64,000 nucleotides of DNA from an uncultured Chitinophaga sp. Lineage in GTDB: Bacteria; Bacteroidota; Bacteroidia; Chitinophagales; Chitinophagaceae. Positions 44,835-53,680 of the stretch are shown here, one piece after another. Numbering within the stretch: position 1 is the stretch's first letter; every line of letters starts with the position of its first letter. The stretch spans positions 1-64,000 of the forward strand of contig NZ_CAMLHC010000032.1 of the NCBI RefSeq assembly GCF_946479755.1. Direction: 5' to 3'. The position numbers and the translations under genes are program-made. Below the pieces are notes generated by a model. It made no database searches, had not been told where the DNA came from, and saw only the letters and a list, made by a program, of their open reading frames with translations.

Positions 44835-45632
44835 ATGTTTGTTTTTACTCGCTGTAGCATTGTTTGTGCTATCTCCCTTGCATTGGCATCTACTGCCAGC
44901 GCGCAGTTCAAGCTCAATTCCAAAACTATTGGCGCAGGTGTGAAAGCTGCAAAGGCAGTAACCCTGAGTGATGATGAAGTCATCAAATACACCAAAGAAT
45001 ATATCCAGTGGATGGACGAGCACAATCCTGTAGCGCCTGCGGACGATCCGCTGGCACAGCGGCTGGCTAAGCTGACAGCCAACGCCACGAATTACCAGGG
45101 CATGAACCTGAACTTCAAAGTATACCTGGTAAGGGATATCAACGCCTTTGCCTGTGCGGATGGCAGCGTGCGGGTATGCGCCGGCCTGATGAAAGTAATG
45201 ACAGATGATGAAATAATGGGCGTTATCGGTCACGAGATCGGTCACGTAAAAAATAAAGACTCCAAAGACGCTTTTAAAACGGCGTTGATGACCTCTGCAC
45301 TGAAAGACGGCGTGTCTTCCCAAGGTGGTGCTGCCGGTGCGCTGAGCGATTCTCAGCTGGGCGACCTGGGCGAAGCAGTAGCTAATTCTGCTTATTCCCG
45401 CGGCCAGGAAAGCCAGGCAGACAACTACGGTTATGAATTCCTGAAAGCTAATAAACTGAACCCATGGGGTATGTCCACCGCCTTTGAGAAGCTGTGGAAA
45501 GCATCCCAGGAAGCTAATAGCGGGGAGAAGAAAAAGAAAGGCGCTCAGCTGTTCTCTTCCCATCCTGACACGGAAAAAAGGATGGTGACGATGGCCGAGA
45601 AAGCCACGAAAGACGGTTACAAAAAACCATAA
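44835..45632 (+). CDS. M48-family (Ste24/HtpX-like) metalloprotease, periplasmic
   Basis: 265 residues with a signal peptide (to about residue 23, ASTASAQ). The zinc motif HEIGH is in MGVIGHEIGHVKNKDSK near residue 135, and the third ligand region SRGQESQADNYGYEFL lies near 195. Members such as BepA/LoiP assist outer-membrane protein quality control; this short soluble form fits that group but the target is not known. A promoter-like TATCTTCG lies at 44772-44779 with TTTG 16 nt upstream. Confidence 0.9.
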   Translation: MFVFTRCSIVCAISLALASTASAQFKLNSKTIGAGVKAAKAVTLSDDEVIKYTKEYIQWMDEHNPVAPADDPLAQRLAKLTANATNYQGMNLNFKVYLVRDINAFACADGSVRVCAGLMKVMTDDEIMGVIGHEIGHVKNKDSKDAFKTALMTSALKDGVSSQGGAAGALSDSQLGDLGEAVANSAYSRGQESQADNYGYEFLKANKLNPWGMSTAFEKLWKASQEANSGEKKKKGAQLFSSHPDTEKRMVTMAEKATKDGYKKP

Positions 45633-45644
45633 TCATCCGCGATG

Positions 45645-45694
45645 ATAAAATAACAAGGGAGATCACTTCGCAGTGGTCTCCCTTGTTATTTTAT
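45645..45694. terminator. Bidirectional terminator, 23-bp stem
   Basis: Arms 45645-45667 and 45672-45694 pair along 23 bp with one wobble and a 4-nt loop. It lies between the convergent M48 and DUF5710 genes; A-rich and T-rich ends let it serve both. Confidence 0.9.
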
Positions 45695-45700
45695 GAATTA

Positions 45701-46327
45701 TTAGCGGGCGGCAAATTCATTGATCAGCCGCACGTTATTATTTATATTGTAATCAGCGTCTATGTGTGGGGCGTATTTAAACGGAAAAGTCCGTAAGGTG
45801 ATGGAAGCGGCTGTTGCTGCGTTGTCCGGATTAAACACACTGCCGGGGTCGGCAAAAAGAAGCGTGTCGTCAATATCCTTCCCGCAATGTTCGCAGTGGT
45901 TGCACCAGTAGAAGCCGTCTGCGCTTCTGGCCGGTCCCTGCTTGTAATGCGGGTAATTGTCCCGGAAGAAATTGAACAGATGCGCGGAGATAACGGACGT
46001 CTGTTGAAAGAGGGTGAAAAAATCCAGTTCAAACCAGACCAATTCATCCCGCTCGTTCATGTCTTTTTCGTAGAAGAAATCACTGCCGATGGCGATCACC
46101 GGTGTGGACTGCTGACAATGCGGGCAGGCATGGCGCGCATGCGCAATAATCACCTCGTCCGACAGGATAATGGCGGTATCCTGGTCAGTGATCCATTTAT
46201 CTACCTCCATGATATGATCATAATTGATATCCGGCAGGTACCAGGTTTGCAGGTTGGCGTCCCACAAAGCCCCTTTTGACTTGGCTTCGGTTTCTTCCGC
46301 AGCAGGAACATTCAGTAGTAATGACAT
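45701..46327 (-). CDS. DUF5710-domain protein with Cys-rich putative zinc sites
   Basis: 208 residues. The first 45 match the DUF5710 pattern LNVPxxExxxAKxxGAxWDxxxxxWYxP (here LLNVPAAEETEAKSKGALWDANLQTWYLP). The middle and end carry two Cys-pair elements (HACPHCQQS, and CNHCEHCGKDIDD) that could bind zinc. DUF5710 is found with DNA-handling domains such as primases and helicases in other bacteria, so a nucleic-acid-related role is possible but unproven. No signal peptide. Confidence 0.75.
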   Translation of the reverse strand: MSLLLNVPAAEETEAKSKGALWDANLQTWYLPDINYDHIMEVDKWITDQDTAIILSDEVIIAHARHACPHCQQSTPVIAIGSDFFYEKDMNERDELVWFELDFFTLFQQTSVISAHLFNFFRDNYPHYKQGPARSADGFYWCNHCEHCGKDIDDTLLFADPGSVFNPDNAATAASITLRTFPFKYAPHIDADYNINNNVRLINEFAAR

Positions 46328-46428
46328 AATCTTGGAATGTGGTCACTGAATTTAACAAAAAAAGATCACTCCCGCCTGTTATTTTTTAGGGAGATGACCA
46401 GCTGTTTGTTTACCGCTGCTCCGGATGT

Positions 46429-46884
46429 TTAGTATTTATCGTCGTTGATTTCGATCCAATAGCCGTCCGGGTCCCGGAAATAGATCTGCTGTACGCCGTC
46501 CACCCTTTTATTGATGGTATTGGGTTTCCCCGGCCAGTCTTCGTAGGTAACGTGATGTTGCTCCAGTACGGAGATAAATTCCTTCATGGAAGGAACACTG
46601 AAGCAGAGATGGGTGTCTTTGGGATGCACTTCCGCTTTGGCGGCTCCGGAAATAATATGCAGCTGGCTGTGATCTCCTACTTTAAACCAGCTGTGGCGGC
46701 CGTCTTTAAAAGGTTCGTCCATCATTTCAAGGCCGATAACATCTCTGTAAAAGGCGGTGGCGCGCTCCAGGCTGACTACATAAATCGCGATATGGTTCAG
46801 CGAAGGGTATTTTTTGGTCTGTGCTTGCATGCTCGTGGAAAGTCCCATGATGGCAAAGAAAAGAATAACTATCGTCTGTTTCAT
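46429..46884 (-). CDS. Exported VOC-family (glyoxalase/bleomycin-resistance-like) protein
   Basis: 151 residues. A signal peptide (MKQTIVILFFAIMGLSTSMQAQ) is followed by one VOC module: LNHIAIYVVSLERATAFYRDVIGLEMM, then HLCFSVP and the terminal QIYFRDPDGYWIEIND. Metal-ligand positions (His and Glu) typical of the fold are present. The reaction or ligand is not identified. Export is less usual for this family and points to a periplasmic or extracellular small-molecule role. Confidence 0.88.
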   Translation of the reverse strand: MKQTIVILFFAIMGLSTSMQAQTKKYPSLNHIAIYVVSLERATAFYRDVIGLEMMDEPFKDGRHSWFKVGDHSQLHIISGAAKAEVHPKDTHLCFSVPSMKEFISVLEQHHVTYEDWPGKPNTINKRVDGVQQIYFRDPDGYWIEINDDKY

Positions 46885-46910
46885 ACAAACAAGATAAAAA
46901 AGATTTTAGC

Positions 46911-47001
46911 ATTTAGTGATTTGATTATTTAAAAAAAGCAGCGGAGACCACCTGGATAGTGCGATCTTCGCTGCTTTTTTTAAATAATCGAATGATTAAA
47001 T
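46911..47001. repeat. Long near-perfect inverted repeat (37-nt arms)
   Basis: Arms 46911-46947 and 46965-47001 match at 33 of 37 positions around a 17-nt loop; the inner 21 bp (46923-46943 with 46969-46989) are perfect. It starts 11 nt after the stop of the following minus-strand gene, so it can act as its terminator. It is much longer than needed, which could also mean a small inverted-repeat element. Confidence 0.8.
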
Positions 47002-47011
47002 ACCTGGACAG

Positions 47012-48106
47012 TTAGTTGCTTTTAAAGGCAATAGACTGGATAATAACGTCCAGTTTCTTTAGTACGGGGAGGTCTGAACGGATGGTTTTATCTCCGGTAA
47101 CCTGATCGTATGTTTTAGGATCGCCGGTATTGTTCGCTTTGAGCTGGATGATCACATTTTTTCCTTCGAGGGCGCCGCCCTGCCAGTCGCTCACCAGTCC
47201 GCCGTTGGTCCATTCAAAGCCATTGATACGGAAAGGACGGCCGTTTACTTTGATCAGTTTGGCCAGCGGGTCGCCGGCTTTAATGCCGTAAGGCGATTTC
47301 CACTTGGAGGGGAAATGGGAGAAGGTGAGGATATTCCCGTTTTCGCCGTCAAACTGCACTTCCAGTTCGTCGTCGGTGTCGGGGTAGATCACGTAGGCTT
47401 CGCCCTCTTTGGTGCCGGCCAGGTCGATAGCGTCGCGCTGGGTAACGTTGTCTTTACCGAACATGTCTACCAGTTGTTCCGGGGTGCGTACCTGGAACAG
47501 GGGCTTCACCTCCCAGCTGCGTGTATCCGCCACAGGGGGAGCGGAGATGGCGGCTCCTTCCGTTGTGGTAGTGGTGGCGCCGGCCGCAGCTGCTTCACCG
47601 GTGGTGGTAGCTGTAGCGGTAGCGGTATTGTCCGCTACTGCGGTCATCTGGGCAACGGAAGCCGGAGCCTGTTTACCGGTCACCGGACCGGTATAGGTCT
47701 TCAGGAAGTCACTTTTATCCTCCAGCAGGGCCTTGGTATCGTTCTTATATTTATTGGCGGTATAGGTGGCCAACGGAAAAACGCTGTTGGTCTGCAGGTC
47801 CATGCCGCGCAGGTTGGCGATGAACCGCTGCCGGTTACAATCGCTGTACTGGTAGAGGTATTTCAGCGCCGCGTCCAGGGCAGGAAGGTCATTTTTCAGG
47901 TTGAACATGGTGGAGTCGATGTCCAGCCCGCCGGCGCCGCTGCGGGTCAGCTGCTCCGCAATATAGCCGGTAATGGAGTCGTTCTTTAACGTATAGTGAT
48001 GGGCCACCCGGTTGGAGAAGTCTGCTGCAACATTTTCCGACAGCTTGGTCTGTGCGCTTAACGCCAGCGGAAAAATCAGGACAACCAATATAAAAAGCCT
48101 TTTCAT
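47012..48106 (-). CDS. Hypothetical secreted protein, Ala/Thr-rich linker
   Basis: About 364 residues from the ATG at 48106, which begins a clear signal peptide (MKRLFILVVLIFPLALSAQ); an earlier in-frame start at 48160 would place 18 residues before it. A helical N-terminal part (25-150) is followed by an Ala/Thr-rich linker (about 165-205; TATATTTGEAAAAGATTTTTEG). A C-terminal beta-rich domain (SWEVKPLFQVRTPEQLVDMFGKDNV, GEAYVIYPDTDDELEVQFDG) ends in KKLDVIIQSIAFKSN. The C-terminal part is seen in other Bacteroidota exported proteins, but I cannot name a function. Confidence 0.6.
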   Translation of the reverse strand: MKRLFILVVLIFPLALSAQTKLSENVAADFSNRVAHHYTLKNDSITGYIAEQLTRSGAGGLDIDSTMFNLKNDLPALDAALKYLYQYSDCNRQRFIANLRGMDLQTNSVFPLATYTANKYKNDTKALLEDKSDFLKTYTGPVTGKQAPASVAQMTAVADNTATATATTTGEAAAAGATTTTTEGAAISAPPVADTRSWEVKPLFQVRTPEQLVDMFGKDNVTQRDAIDLAGTKEGEAYVIYPDTDDELEVQFDGENGNILTFSHFPSKWKSPYGIKAGDPLAKLIKVNGRPFRINGFEWTNGGLVSDWQGGALEGKNVIIQLKANNTGDPKTYDQVTGDKTIRSDLPVLKKLDVIIQSIAFKSN

Positions 48107-48355
48107 GTGCGCGGTATTGAATGATAGTAATAGTGATAATGGTGACTGCTTGAGCATCACTAAATTATGTAATATTTGCCATTGTCGTCGAAAATACTAC
48201 GGTGACGGCCGGAATATCTTAAACGTACAGATACTAAAATATAGTATTTTTAAATCCTGCAAAATCACCATCATCTGAAGCCGGAAAAAATCCACAAAAT
48301 TTTTCCTCAGAACTATCTGCCAATTGCTTATTTTAGTCATCAAATCGAGAATCCA

Positions 48356-48952
48356 GTGGGCAATGAAGAAGCTGTTCTGTTGCAAAGGCTGCAACAAGGG
48401 GATACCGAAGCGTATATAGCACTATATAATCAGTATTATCCCTCTCTTTACACTTACATACTCCACTTCATTAATATCCCGGAACTGGCCGAAGATGCAC
48501 TGCAAGAGGTGTTTATAAAGATCTGGGAGATTAGGGAGCGCATCAACCCTGAATTATCGTTCAGCGGTTACCTGTACCGTATTACCCGGAATCATGTGTT
48601 TAAACGCTTAAAAAAGATCAGCGCCGATACGGCCCTCCGTTTACAGGCGATGCAGGAATTGCAGCACCAGACCGAAGACGCAGATACACAGCTGCTCTGG
48701 AAACAATATGAATCTTTACTGCACCAGGCCATAGCACAGCTGCCGCCGCAGCGGCAGAAGGTATTCAGGCTTTGCCGGGAAGAAAGCAAAAGCTACGAGG
48801 AAGTAGCCGTGGAACTGGGCATTTCCCGCAATACCGTAAAAGAGCATATGGTGCTGGCCATGAAAAGTATTAAATTCTTCTTTTATACTAACACAGATGG
48901 TATTCTCCCCCTGTTGTTGGTTTCCGGTCTCCTGGTGACCCCCTCCAGGTAA
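48356..48952 (+). CDS. ECF RNA polymerase sigma factor (second signalling operon)
   Basis: 198 residues with region 2 (YIALYNQYYPSLYTYILHFI; EDALQEVFIKIWEIRERI) and region 4 HTH (SYEEVAVELGISRNTVKEHMVLAMKSIKFFF). The start is a GTG at 48356; no suitable in-frame ATG is closer. A -7-like TATTTTAG lies at 48329-48336. A FecR gene follows after 52 nt, then an STN-bearing SusC, so this factor should drive the SusC/SusD/sulfotransferase/cytochrome genes on receptor occupancy. The C-terminal tail (TNTDGILPLLLVSGLLVTPSR) is hydrophobic, a common feature of this group. Confidence 0.93.
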   Translation: MGNEEAVLLQRLQQGDTEAYIALYNQYYPSLYTYILHFINIPELAEDALQEVFIKIWEIRERINPELSFSGYLYRITRNHVFKRLKKISADTALRLQAMQELQHQTEDADTQLLWKQYESLLHQAIAQLPPQRQKVFRLCREESKSYEEVAVELGISRNTVKEHMVLAMKSIKFFFYTNTDGILPLLLVSGLLVTPSR

Positions 48953-49004
48953 TTTTTTTTCTCTTCCACCCACCCTACCTTCTTTTTTTGGGATAGTAAT
49001 ATAT

Positions 49005-50201
49005 ATGCCCGCAGAAAAGAACAATGAACATTACCGCTTATTGCTGCAACGCTGGCAGCAGCGGACCTGTAGTCCCCAGGAAGCCCTGGAGCTGATGGAC
49101 TACCTGCGGGACGATGTTTCCGGCCGTACCCTTCTGAACGAGATGCAGATCGCCTTCCGGCAGGTAAAGCCAGGTGATGGCATTCACTCCGGCGAGCCCG
49201 GCGACAGGGTCCGAAAAGAGCTCCTGCTGCATATACAGGGCGCCCCGGCCATACCGCTGGCTCCGGGGAGAAATTATGGCTGGTTGAAACTGGCTGCGGC
49301 AGCGGTGGTGTTACTCGGTTTGACCATTCCGGCGGTATACCTTCTCCGGAAGCCGGTGGCCACTACCGTGGCGGTTACCGTGGAAAAGGCTGCCCCGGCT
49401 GTAACACCCGGCGGGCATAAGGCAGTACTCACCCTGGCTAACGGGGAAAAAATAGTGCTCGACAGCGCTGCCATACGTCAGCTGGCGCAACAGGGCAACA
49501 GCGCCGTACATAACCAGGATGGACAGCTGGTATACGTTAAAACAAAAGAAACCAACGGCGCGCCTGTTTATAACACGCTCACCACCGGTCCGGGTGAAAC
49601 CTACCCGCTGGTATTGGCCGATGGCAGCAAAATATGGCTGAATGCCACTTCTTCTATCCGCTTCCCCGCCGCCTTTGCAGGGGATGAACGCCGGATAGCG
49701 CTTAGCGGTGAAGCGTATTTTGAAGTGGCACATGATGCCCGCCGGCCTTTCCGGGTGCAGGTAAACCAGGTGACGGTAGATGTGCTGGGCACCAGCTTCA
49801 ATATCAACTCCTACCCGGATGAAGCCACTATCAATACCACACTGCTGGAAGGCGCGGTGAAGGTAAACAGTAAGAAAGAGAGTATACAACTGGCGCCCGG
49901 TGAACAATCGCAGATAAGCCCCGGCGGCCAGGTAAAGAAAATAACCGGCGTAAACACCGCCGAAATAATCGCGTGGAAAGAAGGCTACTTCCAGTTCGAG
50001 AGCACAGATCTGACCACCGTACTACGGCAGTTTGCCCATTGGTATGATGTGGAGATTATATATGAAGGCCGGCTCAGGCCCAGGAAATTTTTCGGCATGA
50101 TCAGCCGCCGCAGCAGCCTGATGAATGTTTTAAAAATGCTGAATGCCAACGACGTCAACTACCGCTTAGAAGGAAAAAAACTGATTATAGAAGGCGATTA
50201 A
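49005..50201 (+). CDS. FecR-family anti-sigma factor (second signalling operon)
   Basis: 398 residues. Cytoplasmic part about 1-80, one membrane helix (LKLAAAAVVLLGLTIPAVYLL, about 89-109), a linker, then the FecR domain (YNTLTTGPGETYPLVLADGSKIWLNATSSIRFP; GEAYFEVAHDARRPFRVQVNQVTVDVLGTSFNINSYPDE) and the C-terminal receptor-facing domain (FESTDLTTVLRQFAHWYDVEIIYEGRLRPRKFFGMIS). It is the usual partner of the sigma factor just upstream and the STN domain of the SusC downstream. Confidence 0.94.
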   Translation: MPAEKNNEHYRLLLQRWQQRTCSPQEALELMDYLRDDVSGRTLLNEMQIAFRQVKPGDGIHSGEPGDRVRKELLLHIQGAPAIPLAPGRNYGWLKLAAAAVVLLGLTIPAVYLLRKPVATTVAVTVEKAAPAVTPGGHKAVLTLANGEKIVLDSAAIRQLAQQGNSAVHNQDGQLVYVKTKETNGAPVYNTLTTGPGETYPLVLADGSKIWLNATSSIRFPAAFAGDERRIALSGEAYFEVAHDARRPFRVQVNQVTVDVLGTSFNINSYPDEATINTTLLEGAVKVNSKKESIQLAPGEQSQISPGGQVKKITGVNTAEIIAWKEGYFQFESTDLTTVLRQFAHWYDVEIIYEGRLRPRKFFGMISRRSSLMNVLKMLNANDVNYRLEGKKLIIEGD

Positions 50202-50315
50202 AGCCTGGAAGTGAACAATTATATCAACCAATATGACGGGAATGTTATCATAACAAGGCTTGTTAAGGAAAATAGCACAACCAAACCATTCTCTCAATCA
50301 AAATTCAGCACAAGT

Positions 50316-53300
50316 ATGCAATTACGTACTAATGCCAGTTGCCGGTGTAAGAGCGACCGGCGTCCAACCAAACATCTGAAGGGCAGCCAGCTACTGGCCC
50401 TGCTATGCTTCGCCACCGCGGTACAGGGGAGCGCAGCCCCGGACCAGGTAGTAAGCCTGTCGATGAAAAATGTTACCGCCAAAGAGGTGTTCCGGGAAAT
50501 CAACAAACAAACCGGCCTCAATATCCTGGCAGATGAAGCCCTGCTGGAAAAAAGCGGCAAGGCCAATATCACGGTGAGCAACATGCCTGTAAACGATGCG
50601 TTACATCTTTTTATGCGTAACCAACCCCTTACTTACAGTATTGAAGGAGGCGCTATCATTGTGAAAACAAAACCGGCAGTGCAGCCGGCTACTACACCGC
50701 CACCACCCATCGAGGTGCATGGCGTGGTTACCACCGATAAAGGTCAGCCACTGCCTGGTGCTACCGTAACGGTTAAAGGCACCAAACTAGGCACTGTTAC
50801 CAACACAGACGGTAGCTTTAAGATTAATGCCAACCCCGGGGAAACATTGGAGATTTCTATGGTGGGGTTTAAAACCTGGTCGGTTAAATTCGACGGTAAA
50901 ACCACCAGCTTTAAAGTAACGCTTTCAGAAGAAGTATCTAACCTTACCGACGTAGTAGTGGTAGGTTACGGTACCACCAAAAAGAAAGACCTCACCGGTT
51001 CCATTAGCTCCATTTCCAGCGAAGACATGAACCTCGGCGGCGTAACCAGCAATGCTGCACAGGCCATCCAGGGCCGCGCCGCAGGCGTGCAGGTGAGCCA
51101 GTCTAACGCCGCCCCCGGCGGACAAACGATTGTGCGCATCCGCGGTGGCAACTCCATCAAATCCACCAACGAACCACTGTACGTAGTGGATGGCTTCCCC
51201 TCTGAAACAGGGAAGGACATCAACCCGAATGACATTGACGATATACAGATCCTTAAAGACGCCTCCTCCACCGCTATTTACGGGGCCCGTGGCGCTAACG
51301 GCGTGGTGATGATCACTACTAAAAGAGGCAAGAGCGGCCGCGCCGCCATTCAGTACGACGGCTATTACGGCACACAACGGATCGTAAAGGAATATGATAA
51401 AATGAATGGCCTCGAGAATATGCAGGTCACCAACGCTAAAGCCATCGAAAAAGGACAGCCTGCTTTTTATACGCCTGCCGACCTGGCCAGCGGCCGTGAC
51501 AACAACTGGTTTAAACTGGCTACCCGCCCGGGTACCGTGCAAAGTCATAACTTAAGCGTGAGCGGCGGTACTACGGAAGACAGGGTAGCACTATCCGGCA
51601 GCTACTTCAAACAGGATGGTGCGCTGAAAAACACCTCTTTTGAAAGATACTCGGTGCGATTGAATTACGATAAACAATTCGCAAAACGGTTTAAAACAGG
51701 GGCCAGCGTATATGCATCACATGCCTATACCAACTTCAAAACCTATGATGGTAACATTGTGCCTTCCAACGTAATGTACGGCGTGATCACCGCCTCTCCT
51801 GCTATTCCCGTGTACAACGAAGATGGCACCTACGCCCGGTTCAAAGGAAGGGATAACCCGCTGGCCTGGCTGATGGCGCCTACCAATGACCGGTTCGAGA
51901 ACAAAGTGAATATCAACGTATATGCCGATTACCAGATCCTGGAAGGCCTCAACTTCCGCGTGAACGGCGGTACCGAATATACTACCACCAAAGAGGGCAC
52001 TTATCTTCCCCGCGACCTGGTAGACGGTGAAAAAGTACAGGGCAAAGCCAGTTTAAATGACCTGGCGGTTTCCCGCAATCTCGTGGAAGCCTATTTTACC
52101 TACCGGAAAATATTTAATACTATCCACTCCCTTAATGTAGTGGCAGGGGTATCTTACCAGTCCGATAAATACCAGAAACATTACTCCCTGGTACAGAAAT
52201 TCAGCACCGATGCCTTCCTTTACCACAACCTGGAAGCCGGTACCGAACGGTTGTCGAGCACCAGCAGCACTATACCCGCAAAAATGGCCTCTGCCTATGG
52301 AAGAATCAACTACTCACTGAAAGATAAATACCTGGCTACAGTGACCGTACGTCGCGACGGATCATCAAAATTTGGCGGCAACAAACGCTTTGGTATTTTC
52401 CCTTCCGGTTCCCTCGCCTGGAGAGCCGGTGAAGAAGCGTTCATCAAGGACCTGAACATTTTCTCCAACCTGAAAGTAAGAGGAGGCTACGGTGTTACCG
52501 GTAACGATAGAATCGGTGATTATATTTACATGTCGCTCTTCGGGCCTACCAACGTATCGCTGGGAGAAGGCAGCGACAGCTACGGCGGAACGGTAATTAC
52601 CCGCCTGCCTAACGAAAACCTGCAATGGGAAAGTACTGAACAGCTGGATCTGGGTATCGATATGGGCTTTTTCAACAACAGGGTTTCCGCGACGATCGAT
52701 TACTACCGGAAAAAAACCAACCGGTTGATCTTTGATATGCCTATCGGCGACTGGAACGGTTTTGCCGTGCAAACGGTAAACGCCGGCAGCATCGAGAATA
52801 AAGGGGTGGAATTATCTGTTACGACAGAAAATATCATCAATCATGCGTTCACCTGGAACACCACGGTGAATATTGCCTATAATAAACAGAACTGCCTCGA
52901 TCTGGGCGGCAGGCCATATGTCATCACACAAACCGCTAATCTCTATGGCGGTCGTGGTATGGACTTTACTAAACTGGAACCGGGACGCGAATTAAGTACC
53001 TTCTACGGTTATATTTATGATGGCGTCATAAAAACCGGGGAAGCGCATCCCGCACAGCCCAACTCCAAAGCAGGAGATCCCAAATTCAAAGATATCAGTG
53101 GTCCCGGCGGTAAGCCCGACGGGATTATCGATGCCAACGACCGTACCTATCTCGGCCACGCCAACCCGCATTATATCTATGGTATCAATAACAACTTTAC
53201 CTATAAAGGTTTTGAACTGAATATTTTCCTGCAGGGCGCACTGGATTACAGCCTGTACAACGGTACCGGCCTGGTGCTGGAATCAGGTCCCGGTAAGGCA

Positions 53301-53663
53301 GCACTGAACAGGTGGACCACCAAAAACGAAAACACCGATATACCGAGAGATGGATATGCCATTGCCTACGGCGGTCTGATGAACTCCCGCTTCGTGGAAA
53401 ATGCTTCTTACCTGCGCTGTAAAATGCTGATGCTCGGTTATAATATCCCCGTGGCCAAAACTTTCCTGAAAAGCCTGAGAGGCATTAAGGTATATGGCTC
53501 GGTACAAAACTTATTCACCATTACTAAATATACAGGATCGGACCCCGAGGTAAACAGTAATCTCAATAGCAGCGGCAACAACGCCAACCTTTCGTCAGGA
53601 TTGGATTATACCGCCTTCCCTGCTTACCGCACATTTACTGCGGGTCTTAAATTGAACTTTTAA
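50316..53663 (+). CDS. SusC/RagA-family TonB-dependent receptor with STN domain (pair 4)
   Basis: About 1115 residues from the ATG at 50316; the frame is open back to a GTG at 50211 but without a good ribosome site. The signal region (SQLLALLCFATAVQGSA) is followed by an STN domain (VVSLSMKNVTAKEVFREINKQTGLNI to GAIIVKTK), a carboxypeptidase-regulatory-like domain (EVHGVVTTDKGQPLPGATVTVKGTKLGTVTNTDG), the plug (LTDVVVVGYGTTKKKDLTGSISS; GARGANGVVMITTKRGK) and a barrel ending GLKLNF. The STN domain plus the upstream sigma/FecR pair make this a signalling transporter. The SusD partner starts 17 nt later. Confidence 0.95.
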   Translation: MQLRTNASCRCKSDRRPTKHLKGSQLLALLCFATAVQGSAAPDQVVSLSMKNVTAKEVFREINKQTGLNILADEALLEKSGKANITVSNMPVNDALHLFMRNQPLTYSIEGGAIIVKTKPAVQPATTPPPPIEVHGVVTTDKGQPLPGATVTVKGTKLGTVTNTDGSFKINANPGETLEISMVGFKTWSVKFDGKTTSFKVTLSEEVSNLTDVVVVGYGTTKKKDLTGSISSISSEDMNLGGVTSNAAQAIQGRAAGVQVSQSNAAPGGQTIVRIRGGNSIKSTNEPLYVVDGFPSETGKDINPNDIDDIQILKDASSTAIYGARGANGVVMITTKRGKSGRAAIQYDGYYGTQRIVKEYDKMNGLENMQVTNAKAIEKGQPAFYTPADLASGRDNNWFKLATRPGTVQSHNLSVSGGTTEDRVALSGSYFKQDGALKNTSFERYSVRLNYDKQFAKRFKTGASVYASHAYTNFKTYDGNIVPSNVMYGVITASPAIPVYNEDGTYARFKGRDNPLAWLMAPTNDRFENKVNINVYADYQILEGLNFRVNGGTEYTTTKEGTYLPRDLVDGEKVQGKASLNDLAVSRNLVEAYFTYRKIFNTIHSLNVVAGVSYQSDKYQKHYSLVQKFSTDAFLYHNLEAGTERLSSTSSTIPAKMASAYGRINYSLKDKYLATVTVRRDGSSKFGGNKRFGIFPSGSLAWRAGEEAFIKDLNIFSNLKVRGGYGVTGNDRIGDYIYMSLFGPTNVSLGEGSDSYGGTVITRLPNENLQWESTEQLDLGIDMGFFNNRVSATIDYYRKKTNRLIFDMPIGDWNGFAVQTVNAGSIENKGVELSVTTENIINHAFTWNTTVNIAYNKQNCLDLGGRPYVITQTANLYGGRGMDFTKLEPGRELSTFYGYIYDGVIKTGEAHPAQPNSKAGDPKFKDISGPGGKPDGIIDANDRTYLGHANPHYIYGINNNFTYKGFELNIFLQGALDYSLYNGTGLVLESGPGKAALNRWTTKNENTDIPRDGYAIAYGGLMNSRFVENASYLRCKMLMLGYNIPVAKTFLKSLRGIKVYGSVQNLFTITKYTGSDPEVNSNLNSSGNNANLSSGLDYTAFPAYRTFTAGLKLNF

Positions 53664-53680
53664 CCTGTAAACCGGAACAA

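Noticed and set aside
46328..46428. Hairpin between the DUF5710 and VOC genes
   Set aside because: Only short, interrupted pairing could be found; not enough for a terminator call.
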